NCBI RefSeq assembly: GCF_014705605.1
Contig: NZ_JACXIZ010000004.1
Coordinates: 19,614 to 83,613, forward strand
Length of the DNA: 64,000 nt
Reading direction: 5' to 3'
From: Paenibacillus sabuli
GTDB lineage: Bacteria > Bacillota > Bacilli > Paenibacillales > Paenibacillaceae
Shown here: positions 1 through 7,374 of the stretch, one piece after another
Layout: every line of letters begins with the position of its first letter
Numbering within the stretch: the stretch's first letter is position 1
Translations under genes and position numbers: made by a program
The notes under the pieces: model-generated
The model's input: only the letters and a program-made list of their open reading frames with translations
Told to the model about the DNA's origin: nothing
Databases searched by the model: none

Positions 1-1
1 C

Positions 2-268
2 GACTTGGGCGTGGTGGAGAAGATGAATTTCGGCGATGGTGTCGTTCGCTTCGATCTGCGGGACGACGATCACGAGCACATGCACCACCACATGATCTGC
101 CGCGATTGCGGCGCAGTGCGCGAGATTAAGGAAGATTGGCTAACCGCACTTGAACAGCGTCTCGAGCAGGAGTATGGCTTCAAGGTAACCGATCATCGGC
201 TCGACTTCACCGGCACCTACCAAGCGTGCACGAGCACGAATTGCAAAAAACGAAAGAAAGCCGTTTGA
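2..268 (+). CDS. Fur-family metalloregulator, C-terminal part (5' end outside window)
   Basis: This is the C-terminal part of a ferric uptake repressor family protein; the reading frame is open to the left edge, so the DNA-binding half lies outside the window. Visible are the His-rich metal-binding stretch (HEHMHHH), a CxxC pair (ICRDCG), a dimerisation segment and a late H in TDHRL, in the order expected for Fur, PerR and Zur proteins. The last Cys pair is spaced C-x4-C rather than the usual C-x2-C. Fur proteins repress iron, zinc or peroxide-response genes when metal-loaded; which metal applies cannot be decided here. A strong terminator follows 10 bases after the stop, so this is the last gene of its transcript. 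Confidence 0.85.
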   Translation, partial: DLGVVEKMNFGDGVVRFDLRDDDHEHMHHHMICRDCGAVREIKEDWLTALEQRLEQEYGFKVTDHRLDFTGTYQACTSTNCKKRKKAV

Positions 269-278
269 GCATGCTTCA

Positions 279-320
279 ACCGTCTGTACCGGGTCTCGCC
301 CCGGAGGCAGGCGGTTTTTT
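279..320 (+). terminator. Rho-independent terminator of the Fur-family gene
   Basis: An inverted repeat ACCGTCTG / CAGGCGGT (one G-U pair) with an inner GGG/CCC stem is followed directly by six Ts. It sits just after the stop at 268 on the plus strand. Confidence 0.85.
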
Positions 321-766
321 GCAATGGCAAGCGCCGCGTGAATACGGGTATAGGCCGTGGACATAGGCCGCAGACAAGCGCTGGGGGTAAGCGCCACGGG
401 CATAGGCCCGCCCCGCTGGTGTGTCCCCTCGCTAACTGCCCTACCCGGGCTTTTATCCCCGAGCCCTCCCCCGTCTATCCTCATCTTCGTCTGTCTAACC
501 AGGCCCACGCTCGTCTATCCGAGCTCCTGCCTGTCTAGCCATGCTGCCTTTCTACTTGAACTTCCATGCCGCGACTTTCCGCTTGTGCCGCCTGTAATTG
601 CGGTGCGATTTGACGAGCCGGTTTACTTTGTGGCGGGGGCGGGGATCTGGCCAATGGGTCTTGGTCTGGCATCGGACAGGGATCTGTAACGATCTGGCAT
701 CGGACAAGCGATGCCTTGGTTTCGGAAGAAGGCAAAATGGTAAGTATAAGGGAGACCAGGATCAGC
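321..766. other. Intergenic region, no convincing gene; short direct and inverted repeats
   Basis: About 450 bases separate the Fur terminator from the next ribosome binding site. The open frames here are C-rich and show no recognisable protein or start signal. Between 480 and 540 the motif GTCTANCC recurs. A 14-base direct repeat TCTGGCATCGGACA occurs at 665 and again at 693. The second copy forms a perfect inverted repeat GGCATCG/CGATGCC at 697-716 and could be a hairpin in the leader of the following gene. I see nothing else that I can assign. Confidence 0.5.
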
Positions 767-783
767 GAAGGAGGATGCAAGCG

Positions 784-1434
784 ATGAAAGTAGCGGTATT
801 CGGAGCAAACGGTCAAATCGGACGATTGTTCACGGAGCAGTGGCTCCAGGAGCCGAGCGGCAAGGTACGGGCCGTGATTCGGGATGCCGGGCAAGCGGCG
901 CGATTCGAGGAAATGGGGGCCGAGACGGCGGTGGCCGATCTGGAAGGCCCGGTGCGCAAGCTGACCGAGGCGATTACCGGCTGCGACGCGGTCGTCTTCG
1001 CGGCGGGCTCGGGAGGTCATACCGGCCCGGACAAGACGCTGTTGATTGACCTAGATGGAGCGGTCAAAGCGGTAGAGGCGGCGGAAGCGGCCGGCATCGG
1101 CCGTTTCTTGCTCGTCAGCGCGCTCGGCGCAGGCGACCGGGAGCGCTGGAACGAGAGCATTCGCCATTATTATGTCGCCAAGCACTACGCCGATCGCGCC
1201 GTGCAGAGCAGCAAGCTGGCGTATACGATCGTACGGCCGGGCGGACTGGAAAACGGGCCCGGGACCGGCCGCGTCCAAGCCGCGGGACGGCTTGACAGAG
1301 GCAGCATCCCGCGAGCGGATGTCGCAGCAGTTCTGGCCGCCGCACTGCGCGAGCCGCGCACCGTCGGACAAGCCTTCGACCTTGTATCGGGCGAGACCCC
1401 GATCGACGAAGCGCTGGGCGCTGCGCTCGATTAA
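784..1434 (+). CDS. NAD(P)-binding atypical short-chain dehydrogenase (YhfK-like)
   Basis: The 216-residue protein begins with a Rossmann glycine motif (GANGQIGR, residues 7-14) and continues with the features of atypical extended SDR proteins of the NAD(P)H-binding type: an acidic DLEG loop, VVFAAGSGG after the third strand, a LLVSALGA strand and a YxxxK-like HYYVAKHYAD segment. Length and order match Bacillus subtilis YhfK, an uncharacterised relative of nucleotide-sugar epimerases, so the substrate is unknown. The ATG at 784 is chosen because GAAGGAGG lies 9 bases upstream; the open frame extends further 5' without initiation signals. The gene stands alone between terminators and converges on the Ohr gene. 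Confidence 0.85.
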   Translation: MKVAVFGANGQIGRLFTEQWLQEPSGKVRAVIRDAGQAARFEEMGAETAVADLEGPVRKLTEAITGCDAVVFAAGSGGHTGPDKTLLIDLDGAVKAVEAAEAAGIGRFLLVSALGAGDRERWNESIRHYYVAKHYADRAVQSSKLAYTIVRPGGLENGPGTGRVQAAGRLDRGSIPRADVAAVLAAALREPRTVGQAFDLVSGETPIDEALGAALD

Positions 1435-1446
1435 CGACGATTAATT

Positions 1447-1545
1447 GAGTCGCCAACCGAGACGTCTAACGAGACGTCTACCGAGTCGCCTACCGAGTCG
1501 CCTACCGAGTCGCCTAACGAGACTGACGAGTCCCCTAATAAGTCG
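1447..1545. repeat. Degenerate 12-bp tandem repeat
   Basis: Units of the form CCGAGTCGCCTA, with variants such as ACGAGACGTCTA, repeat about eight times between the SDR stop codon and the shared terminator. The tract is non-coding on the SDR strand. Confidence 0.75.
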
Positions 1546-1580
1546 CCGCTGTCGCAGTTGCGCGATCTAACGCACAAAAC

Positions 1581-1615
1581 CCCGCCGGGCGACGGCATGC
1601 GTCCGGCGGGCATTT
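1581..1615. terminator. Bidirectional terminator between convergent genes
   Basis: A stem CCCGCCGG (1581-1588) / CCGGCGGG (1603-1610) is flanked by AAAA on the left and TTTT-rich sequence on the right, so it can serve the SDR gene on the plus strand and the Ohr gene on the minus strand. Confidence 0.8.
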
Positions 1616-1690
1616 TGTCTACATTGCGTCTTCAACGCTTTTTCTATGGCTGCTGTTTCTACATTTTTTGCTCCTGCGTGAGAAGGGGCG

Positions 1691-2119
1691 TCAGGGTTTG
1701 GAAGCGGAGTTAACTTCGACCTCGATATTGCCGCGCGTCGCTTTGGAATAAGGGCAAGCCTGATGCGCCGCCTCGGCGAGCTTGGCTGCCTGGTCTTGCT
1801 CCAGTCCGGGCAAATAGACGTCGATCTTGACCGCCAGCTTGAAGCCGTCATCGGCCTCGTCCTTGCCCAGCGACACATGGACGGACACCGACACCTCCTG
1901 CAGCGATACATCCTGCTGACGCGCCACCAGATTCAGCGCGCTTTCGAAGCAAGCGGCGTAACCCGCTGCGAACATCTGCTCCGGATTTGTTCCATCGCCG
2001 CCGCTGCCGCCTAGCTCCTTAGGCATGGATAGCTCGTGCTTGAGCGTCCCGTCTGCCGTCTCGACTTTACCGTTTCGACCGCCAATTGCGGTTGCTGTTG
2101 TGGTGTAGAGTGCTTCCAT
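1691..2119 (-). CDS. ohr: Organic hydroperoxide resistance protein (Ohr/OsmC superfamily)
   Basis: This 142-residue protein is full length for Ohr, the cytosolic thiol peroxidase that reduces organic hydroperoxides using lipoylated protein as electron donor. The two catalytic cysteines are present: C57 in AACFESAL and C122 in ACPYSKATR. The N-terminal pattern (LYTTTATAIGGRNGKVET) and the NPEQMFAAGY motif are typical of Ohr rather than of the OsmC subgroup. A GAGGCGG ribosome binding site precedes the ATG at 2119. No OhrR regulator gene is adjacent in the window, so control by an unlinked OhrR is possible but not shown. The gene converges on the SDR gene and shares its terminator. Confidence 0.93.
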   Translation of the reverse strand: MEALYTTTATAIGGRNGKVETADGTLKHELSMPKELGGSGGDGTNPEQMFAAGYAACFESALNLVARQQDVSLQEVSVSVHVSLGKDEADDGFKLAVKIDVYLPGLEQDQAAKLAEAAHQACPYSKATRGNIEVEVNSASKP

Positions 2120-2395
2120 TGTTTCCGCCTCGCTTTCTTGCTATTGTTTGGGTGAGGATGGCCTGTTCGGACCCAGCCTCCTCATGGCTCGTCTTCATTG
2201 CAGCTCATCCTGACTCTTCCTTACGTGCCGACACTACATTTTACCCGTTCCATCTCATGGATAAACGGCGTTCGCACAGGTTGCCTGGCTTTTCGATTCA
2301 AACGTGCCGGACCGGTGTAATGAGTATTGTTTATCTCCTGCTTTACGATTGTTGTTTCCAGCTTTTATGATGACGCGAATAACGGAGCGAAGCCG

Positions 2396-3115
2396 ATGAA
2401 ATTGTTCTCACTTGCAAAGTTGAAGTTGCCTTCCCTTTCAAAATGGATAGGGATTCACTATCGCCGACTGTTTCCGTATTTGGCGGGCGGCATGGTCGTC
2501 GCCCTGCTGCTGCTCGTTTTTGCCGAGCTCACCGAGGAGCTGCTGGAGGACGAGCTCTCGGGCTTTGACAGTGCGGTCGAATCGATCGTGCGGAGCTGGA
2601 CGGGAGGTCGGTGGGACCCGGTGATGGTTGGAATTACCCATGTCGGCTCGGGCTGGGTCCAGGTCGGGCTGCTGCTTGGGAGCGTCGCCTTGCTGCTTCG
2701 CACGGGGCACAAGGCTCGGGCGCTGGTATTGACCGTGTGCCTGGGGGGCGGCTGGCTGCTCAATTATGCGCTCAAGGCGCTGTTTCAGCGTTCGCGCCCT
2801 GCGCTTGAGAGGTTGGTCGAAGCGGGCGGCTACAGCTTTCCGAGCGGCCACGCGATGGTATCGATGTGCTTCTACGGCATGCTGGGCTATCTTGCCTGGG
2901 GGGCGTGGCGCAGTCGCGATCGCGCGTACGGCGCGCTGTTCTTTGCCGCGGGCCTGCTGCTGGCGGGATTGATCGGCTTCAGTCGCATTTACCTCGGCGT
3001 CCATTACGCGAGCGATGTGGTCGCCGGCTTTGCCGCGGGCGGCACCTGGCTGCTCTCCTGCATCGGCGGTCTGGCGGCGATTCGCCGCTGGGGCGGGACG
3101 GAGATCCGGCGCTGA
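2396..3115 (+). CDS. PAP2-family membrane phosphatase
   Basis: This 239-residue integral membrane protein carries the three signature motifs of type 2 phosphatidic acid phosphatases: KX6RP (K127 to P135), PSGH (149-152) and SRX5HX3D (S196, R197, H203, D207). About six hydrophobic segments surround them, so the active site should face outward. Family members dephosphorylate phosphatidate, phosphatidylglycerophosphate or undecaprenyl pyrophosphate; relatives include B. subtilis YodM and BcrC, and sequence alone does not choose between them. The ATG at 2396 follows GGAGCGA; the open frame extends upstream without a ribosome binding site. It is monocistronic, with a strong terminator about 50 bases downstream. 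Confidence 0.92.
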   Translation: MKLFSLAKLKLPSLSKWIGIHYRRLFPYLAGGMVVALLLLVFAELTEELLEDELSGFDSAVESIVRSWTGGRWDPVMVGITHVGSGWVQVGLLLGSVALLLRTGHKARALVLTVCLGGGWLLNYALKALFQRSRPALERLVEAGGYSFPSGHAMVSMCFYGMLGYLAWGAWRSRDRAYGALFFAAGLLLAGLIGFSRIYLGVHYASDVVAGFAAGGTWLLSCIGGLAAIRRWGGTEIRR

Positions 3116-3166
3116 CTGACGCACCAGAGCGAATGCCTCCTGCGAACGAGTGCCGAGCCCAAGTCG

Positions 3167-3212
3167 AAAAGATGCGCGCCATTCCCGGGCGGAAGGCGCG
3201 CATCTTTTCGTT
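3167..3212. terminator. Strong bidirectional terminator
   Basis: A perfect 14-base inverted repeat (AAAAGATGCGCGCC and its complement, 3167-3180 and 3195-3208) with a 14-base loop separates the PAP2 gene from the convergent stalk-domain gene. A-rich and T-rich flanks allow it to act in both directions. Confidence 0.92.
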
Positions 3213-3240
3213 TGCTTATTGCTTCGTTGACAATTGTCGG

Positions 3241-4530
3241 CTAGTTCACTTCCACCACGAACCGGGCCCATACCTCGGACACCGGACCGCCGGGCGATGC
3301 CTGATTGCGCGGGCTGCGCAGCTGGACCAAGTACGTGCCGCTTTCCTCGATGGCGAGCTGCTCGTCGAATTGCCCGTCATCCAGTCGCAGCTCCCGTGTC
3401 TCATAATCGCTGTATCCCTCCGGCGCATAGCGGTATACATTGACGTGCAGCGGGCCCTGGCGATCGGCCTCGAGCAGCGCCTCGCCGCGCAGCGGCAGCG
3501 CCTCCCCGGCGGCCAGCCGCACATAGCCGGCCGCCGGGGCCGCGAGGTCCAGCCGCTTGTCGGCTCCCGGGGTGAAGGCCACCTCCACATCGGCCGCCTC
3601 TTCGACGCTGCGGATCGCTTGGAGCTGGGCGGTGCGATGAATCGACGACGCGTGTATTTCCAGCGTATTGCCGCCCGGCAGCACCGGCACTCGGTATTCG
3701 ATCCGCTCGTAGACGACGCCGGCGCGTTCGATACCTGTCTCCACGACAGAGCGGGTGTAGTCGCCTACCCAGAATCCGGGCGCGGTGTTGCGCAGCACAT
3801 CCGGCGCATGGATGCGCTCGGGCACGAGCAAGGTAAAGACGGCTTCTTCGCCTTCCGTGTTCAGCGGGCCCCCTGTCAGTGCGAGGCGCTTGTCCGACCA
3901 GGTCAGCGACAATGTCCCCTTGGCATAGCTGGGGCTGATGCCTGCCGCCGCCAGGCCGCGTATCGGCACGTACAGGCGGCCCTCCTCGATAAAAGCGGCC
4001 GGCAGCTCGGGAACGCGCACCTCCGAGCCGTCTGCCGTATACATCATGGCCATGCCATCGCGGAAGGCGAGCGCGTCATAGGCGCCGCCGCTCTGCGCAT
4101 TGAAGTGAATCTCTGCCTGGCGCAGCTCCTTGTTCCAGCGCACGTCGCCGAGTCCCATCTGCTCGAGTACGACGATGGGGAAGTAGACGCGGCCTTCGCG
4201 CAGGAGGGCCGGTGCGACAGGCTGCAGCGCCGCGTCGTCCAGACGGGCGCTGTCTGCGTTCATTCGGATCGTCATCGTATGCGGCAACAGCTCGATGCTG
4301 CCCGCTTCCTGGACCTTGGCTTGCTCGGACGCGAGCGCAGCGTCAACTGCTGCAGCGGAGCGCTGGAGCTCTGGGGAGGCTCCAGCCAGAGCGGCTCCTG
4401 AGCTCGACAGCACCGTGGCCAATGTCAGCGCCGTGATCATTTTATGGACAGACCGGGGCTTCCGTACGGCGTGGGCGGGCGGATCGACGCGCAGCGCCGA
4501 AGCGATCGTGTGTGAATCGTATTGGTTCAT
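3241..4530 (-). CDS. Secreted protein with copper-amine-oxidase-N-like stalk domain
   Basis: The 429-residue product has a long basic N-terminal segment and then a signal peptide (about residues 30-50, ending SGAALAGA). Next come two repeats of the copper amine oxidase N-terminal-like (stalk) fold, recognisable by REGRVYFPIVVLEQMGLGDVRW and EEGRLYVPIRGLAAAGI. The C-terminal half is beta-rich and Ig-like (for example PGGNTLEIHA and ESGTYLVQLRSPRNQ) and has no catalytic motif I recognise. Such stalk proteins are common and mostly uncharacterised surface proteins of Paenibacillaceae. The start is the ATG at 4530, seven bases after AAGGAGG; an upstream in-frame TTG lacks support. It is probably exported and wall- or membrane-associated. 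Confidence 0.75.
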   Translation of the reverse strand: MNQYDSHTIASALRVDPPAHAVRKPRSVHKMITALTLATVLSSSGAALAGASPELQRSAAAVDAALASEQAKVQEAGSIELLPHTMTIRMNADSARLDDAALQPVAPALLREGRVYFPIVVLEQMGLGDVRWNKELRQAEIHFNAQSGGAYDALAFRDGMAMMYTADGSEVRVPELPAAFIEEGRLYVPIRGLAAAGISPSYAKGTLSLTWSDKRLALTGGPLNTEGEEAVFTLLVPERIHAPDVLRNTAPGFWVGDYTRSVVETGIERAGVVYERIEYRVPVLPGGNTLEIHASSIHRTAQLQAIRSVEEAADVEVAFTPGADKRLDLAAPAAGYVRLAAGEALPLRGEALLEADRQGPLHVNVYRYAPEGYSDYETRELRLDDGQFDEQLAIEESGTYLVQLRSPRNQASPGGPVSEVWARFVVEVN

Positions 4531-4710
4531 GTCTTCGTCCTCCTTGAAGCCGGTATAATCGGGCAAGCGTTCCCGTACCTACATACGCATTTCGAGACCG
4601 AATTGTTGCGGTTTGTATGCAGAGCTATCGTTCATTAACCGTGCCTTGGCACTTTAAATCGAGAAGAGCCGTCCTCTCTCGCGTTCCTCCAATCGCATCG
4701 GCCCGACTGC

Positions 4711-4746
4711 AAAAAGCCCGAAAGGCCCCGGCATAAGGGCCTTTCG
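4711..4746 (-). terminator. Terminator of the PhyH gene
   Basis: A perfect 10-base stem CGAAAGGCCC (4719-4728) / GGGCCTTTCG (4737-4746) is followed on the minus strand by TTTTT. It lies about 60 bases beyond the stop of the dioxygenase gene. Confidence 0.88.
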
Positions 4747-4809
4747 AGCACTGATTTTTGAGCCGCCGTCAAAGGACGGCTCCCTCCGTTTCGCCTCGCC
4801 TTGTGGGGC

Positions 4810-5700
4810 CTACTTGACGCGGTGAAGCTGCTGTCCGGCGCTTTCCTTGAGCGCTGCATCCCAGCGCATCTTCCACCCGTCGTAATCGCGCTCGACCGTC
4901 TCCGGACGGCTGGCGCTGCGGACCGGGAATGCCGGGTGGAACGGGCGGCCGGTAGGCTCGCCCGTGCGCTGGTAGCGCAGGTCGATGCTCCAGCGTACGA
5001 TCCCGGATACGTTGGGCGTGCCCCGGTGGGGGGTGTACTTGTTCATCACGATCAGACCGCCCTTCGGGCATTCGGCCAGTACGGGCTGGCGGTCCGGCAG
5101 CTGCTCCGGCACGATGGTGGTGCCGCCGGCGGCCTGATGCTCCAGTTGCCCCTGCCGGAACACATCCGGCATGATTTCCATGCAGCCCGTCTCCGCCATC
5201 GCATCGACCAGAGGCAGCCAGAAGGTGATAATCTCCGAATCGTCCGCTTCCTCGAGCGTGACGCCCGCATCCTGATGCCAGGGCACATTCTGGAAGGTGT
5301 CTGCGGTGCCTGCATAGCCTGCGGGGACCTTGGCCCGCAGATGCTGGATCGGGTTGCACGTCAGCTCTTCGCCGAGCAGGCTCCCGGCCACATCCAGCAA
5401 GCGTTCGTTGCGCAGGAAGTCAAAAAGCGCCTGGAGCTTGGACTTCATAATATCAAGGTTGCTCCCGATCTCCCTGGACTGCGCGTAGAGCAGCGCATAA
5501 CGCCGCTCGAACGGCTCACTGGCATGCAGCTCGCTGAGCTTGCCCTCAGCGTGGAGCTGACGCGCGCGTTCGTCGAGGTGAGCCTCGACGGCTTCTGTCA
5601 CCGGGCGCAGGTCCTCCTCGCGAAATACGTCCTTCAGAATCAGGTAGCCGTGCTGGCGGTAAAAGTCGATTTGCGCTTCGGTCAATCGCATGTTTTTCAC
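4810..5700 (-). CDS. Phytanoyl-CoA dioxygenase (PhyH) family Fe(II)/2-oxoglutarate oxygenase
   Basis: The 296-residue protein matches the PhyH family of non-heme iron oxygenases. The iron-binding triad is visible as H142 and D144 in PWHQDAG and a distal histidine at H225 (TPHRGTPN); R236 or R242 would bind 2-oxoglutarate. A MEIMPDVFRQG segment resembles the conserved region before the second strand pair. Family members hydroxylate varied small substrates, so the substrate is open. Translation starts at GTG 5700 (GAAGGG just upstream) or ATG 5691. The gene is divergent from an AraC-type regulator across about 165 bases, which suggests that regulator controls it in response to the substrate. 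Confidence 0.85.
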   Translation of the reverse strand: MKNMRLTEAQIDFYRQHGYLILKDVFREEDLRPVTEAVEAHLDERARQLHAEGKLSELHASEPFERRYALLYAQSREIGSNLDIMKSKLQALFDFLRNERLLDVAGSLLGEELTCNPIQHLRAKVPAGYAGTADTFQNVPWHQDAGVTLEEADDSEIITFWLPLVDAMAETGCMEIMPDVFRQGQLEHQAAGGTTIVPEQLPDRQPVLAECPKGGLIVMNKYTPHRGTPNVSGIVRWSIDLRYQRTGEPTGRPFHPAFPVRSASRPETVERDYDGWKMRWDAALKESAGQQLHRVK

Positions 5701-5734
5701 GTTCCCTTCGCATTATTTTTGCTGCTAGCTGCAT

Positions 5735-5792
5735 TATAACAGCGACATAATCGGGGAATGATCGTGAAAATGCGAAGAAATGTTGCTATACT
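5735..5792. promoter_or_regulatory. Divergent promoter region, phyH-like / araC-like
   Basis: The minus strand carries a perfect TATAAT (5735-5740) facing the dioxygenase gene, and the plus strand carries TATACT (5787-5792) facing the AraC-type gene. Neither has a good -35 hexamer at the usual distance, which would fit promoters needing an activator. This is inference from sequence only. Confidence 0.5.
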
Positions 5793-5864
5793 GTGGTTAA
5801 TTGAGGGCGCTCGGAAGCGCTCCGAATTCATGCGCTGCAATGCGTACATACGGGAGGGATGGGG

Positions 5865-6728
5865 ATGAAGCGACAACTGCAGCCTCAGTACGGTTATCAT
5901 TACCGCCGCAGAACGAGCGACCGCCATCTGGAGACGTTTCACGCGCATCCAGGGCTGGAGCTGTGTTACGTGCACGCCGGCCGCGGCCGGCTCTGGCTTG
6001 ACGAGCGGCACTACAGCGTCGGTCCGGACATGCTGCTGATCTTCCAGCCGTTTCAGCTGCATCGGGTGCAGATGGAGGTGTCGGCGGAGACACCGTTTGT
6101 GCGCACGGTCCTGCAATTCGATCCGGCGCTGCTGGCCGATCACTTGCCGCTGTTTCCGGAGCTGCAGCGTTTTTTTCGCCATCTGCACGACGATCGATTG
6201 GAGACGCCGGTGCTGACAGGCTGGACGGAGGACAGCGTCTATACGGCGCTGCTGGCGGAATATGCCCACGTGCTGCCGCAATTGTCCGAGGCGGACAATC
6301 GGGAGCAGTACGTGCAGCTGTTGCTGATGCTGCTGCGCCTGGTGCAGCATCGTTGGCGCGCCGATAAGGAGCGGGGGGCCGCCCAGCCGCGGCCGCAGCA
6401 CCGGGCGGAGGAGGTGATGGCGTGGATCGATCGGCATTATGCCGAGGTCTTCCGCATGGAGCGTCTGGCCAGTGCGCTGTATCTGTCGTCGAGCCATTTG
6501 TCGCATCTGTTCCGCGAAGCGACGGGCAGCACGATCGGCGACTACATCGCCGCTCGCCGGATGCGCGAAGCCGGGCGCCTGCTCACCTCGACCGCACTGG
6601 CGATTCCGGAGATCGCTGTTCGGGTGGGACTGGGCAGCCCCTCGTACTTTTGCCAGGTGTTCAAAAAAAGAATGGGCACCAGTCCGCACCGGTATCGCCT
6701 GATCAATCGGAATGAAGCGCAAAAATAA
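5865..6728 (+). CDS. AraC-family transcriptional regulator with cupin sensor domain
   Basis: The 287-residue protein has an N-terminal AraC-type cupin (about 10-150), including HPGLELCYVHAG and an FQPFQLHRVQ strand. A C-terminal pair of helix-turn-helix motifs (about 185-285) follows, with MERLASALYLSSSHLSHLFREATG and the closing PSYFCQVFKKRMGTSPHRYR signature. The ATG at 5865 is preferred over 5859 because GGGAGGG lies 7 bases upstream of it. Such proteins bind a small ligand in the cupin and usually activate a neighbouring operon; the divergent PhyH-type oxygenase is the obvious candidate target. Confidence 0.88.
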   Translation: MKRQLQPQYGYHYRRRTSDRHLETFHAHPGLELCYVHAGRGRLWLDERHYSVGPDMLLIFQPFQLHRVQMEVSAETPFVRTVLQFDPALLADHLPLFPELQRFFRHLHDDRLETPVLTGWTEDSVYTALLAEYAHVLPQLSEADNREQYVQLLLMLLRLVQHRWRADKERGAAQPRPQHRAEEVMAWIDRHYAEVFRMERLASALYLSSSHLSHLFREATGSTIGDYIAARRMREAGRLLTSTALAIPEIAVRVGLGSPSYFCQVFKKRMGTSPHRYRLINRNEAQK

Positions 6729-6935
6729 AGCCCGGCAGCGGCCACAGTGCGCGACTGCGACCCGCTGACAGGCTTGGCGTGAGGTGACTTGCAAGATGAA
6801 AATAGCAACGCTGCCTCGACTTGCTTAATTCTGCGTCATACTGCCTGGATACTGCCAGATGCTGACGAATGCTGCCTCATGCTGATGCATGCCGCATAAT
6901 CTGTCGCTTGGTTGTTGGATGCTGCCCCATGCTGC

Positions 6936-7190
6936 TCAAGATGCCGACGTCTCAACCTTGACGAGCTGCTTGCCGATGTTGTCCCCGCTGAACAGGCCGA
7001 GGAAGGCGTCCACGGTATGCGCGAAGCCGTCGACGACATGCTCCTCGTACCGCAGCCGACCCTCGCGGATGTAGCGGGTCAGCGCCTCGCGCGCCTCGGG
7101 AAACCGCGAGGCGTGATCGCCGATGAGGAAGCCTTGCATCAGCGCGCGTTTGACGAGCAGCAGGCTCTGCACGCGGTATCACAACGGGAC
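6936..7190 (-). pseudogene. C-terminal remnant of an NADP-dependent MDR oxidoreductase (YfmJ/CurA-like)
   Basis: About 79 codons match only the end of the zinc-independent medium-chain reductases typified by B. subtilis YfmJ: LLVKRALMQGFLIGDH, then RFPEAREALTRYIREGRL, EEHVVDGFAHTVDAFLGL and the C-terminal FSGDNIGKQLVKV. Full-length family members have about 335 residues, so some 250 N-terminal residues, including the NADP-binding Rossmann domain, are missing. The homology stops at about 7180, directly beside a dispersed repeat beginning near 7192. No start codon with a ribosome binding site is present. It is best read as a decayed gene truncated at a repeat. Confidence 0.82.
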
Positions 7191-7191
7191 A

Positions 7192-7265
7192 ATTGCTGGA
7201 CCGTTACGATTCAATCGGCCCTTTTTTCAGCTAAATAGCTTCCGTGGCAACCGTTAGGTTCGGAG
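7192..7265 (-). repeat. Dispersed GGTTGCCAC repeat, two boxes 50 bp apart
   Basis: Read on the minus strand, this begins with TAACGGTTGCCACGG (7256-7242) and has a degenerate second box at 7206-7192. Box spacing and most intervening bases, including AAAAAAG.GCCGATTGAAT, match the array at 16465-16529. It lies between the truncated oxidoreductase remnant and a terminator. Confidence 0.85.
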
Positions 7266-7267
7266 GC

Positions 7268-7316
7268 AAAAAAACCTTTCCTGGTCGGTATCCATTACCG
7301 AAGGAAAGGTTTTTTC
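7268..7316. terminator. Bidirectional terminator after UPF0182 gene
   Basis: A perfect 14-base stem AAAAAACCTTTCCT (7269-7282) / AGGAAAGGTTTTTT (7302-7315) with a 19-base loop lies downstream of the minus-strand UPF0182 gene. Its A/T flanks support function in both directions. Confidence 0.9.
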
Positions 7317-7374
7317 TCGATCATACCGCCGTCAGCGCGGGCTGGCCGCATCGCTCACGGAGCCGCAGCATCGC

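Noticed and set aside
338..689. Two overlapping frames after the Fur terminator
   Set aside because: Composition is Pro/Ser/Arg-rich, no ribosome binding site, and no recognisable protein.
2866..4401. A 511-codon open frame on the plus strand
   Set aside because: It overlaps the PAP2 gene and is antisense to the stalk-protein gene and across their strong shared terminator, so it cannot be one transcript.
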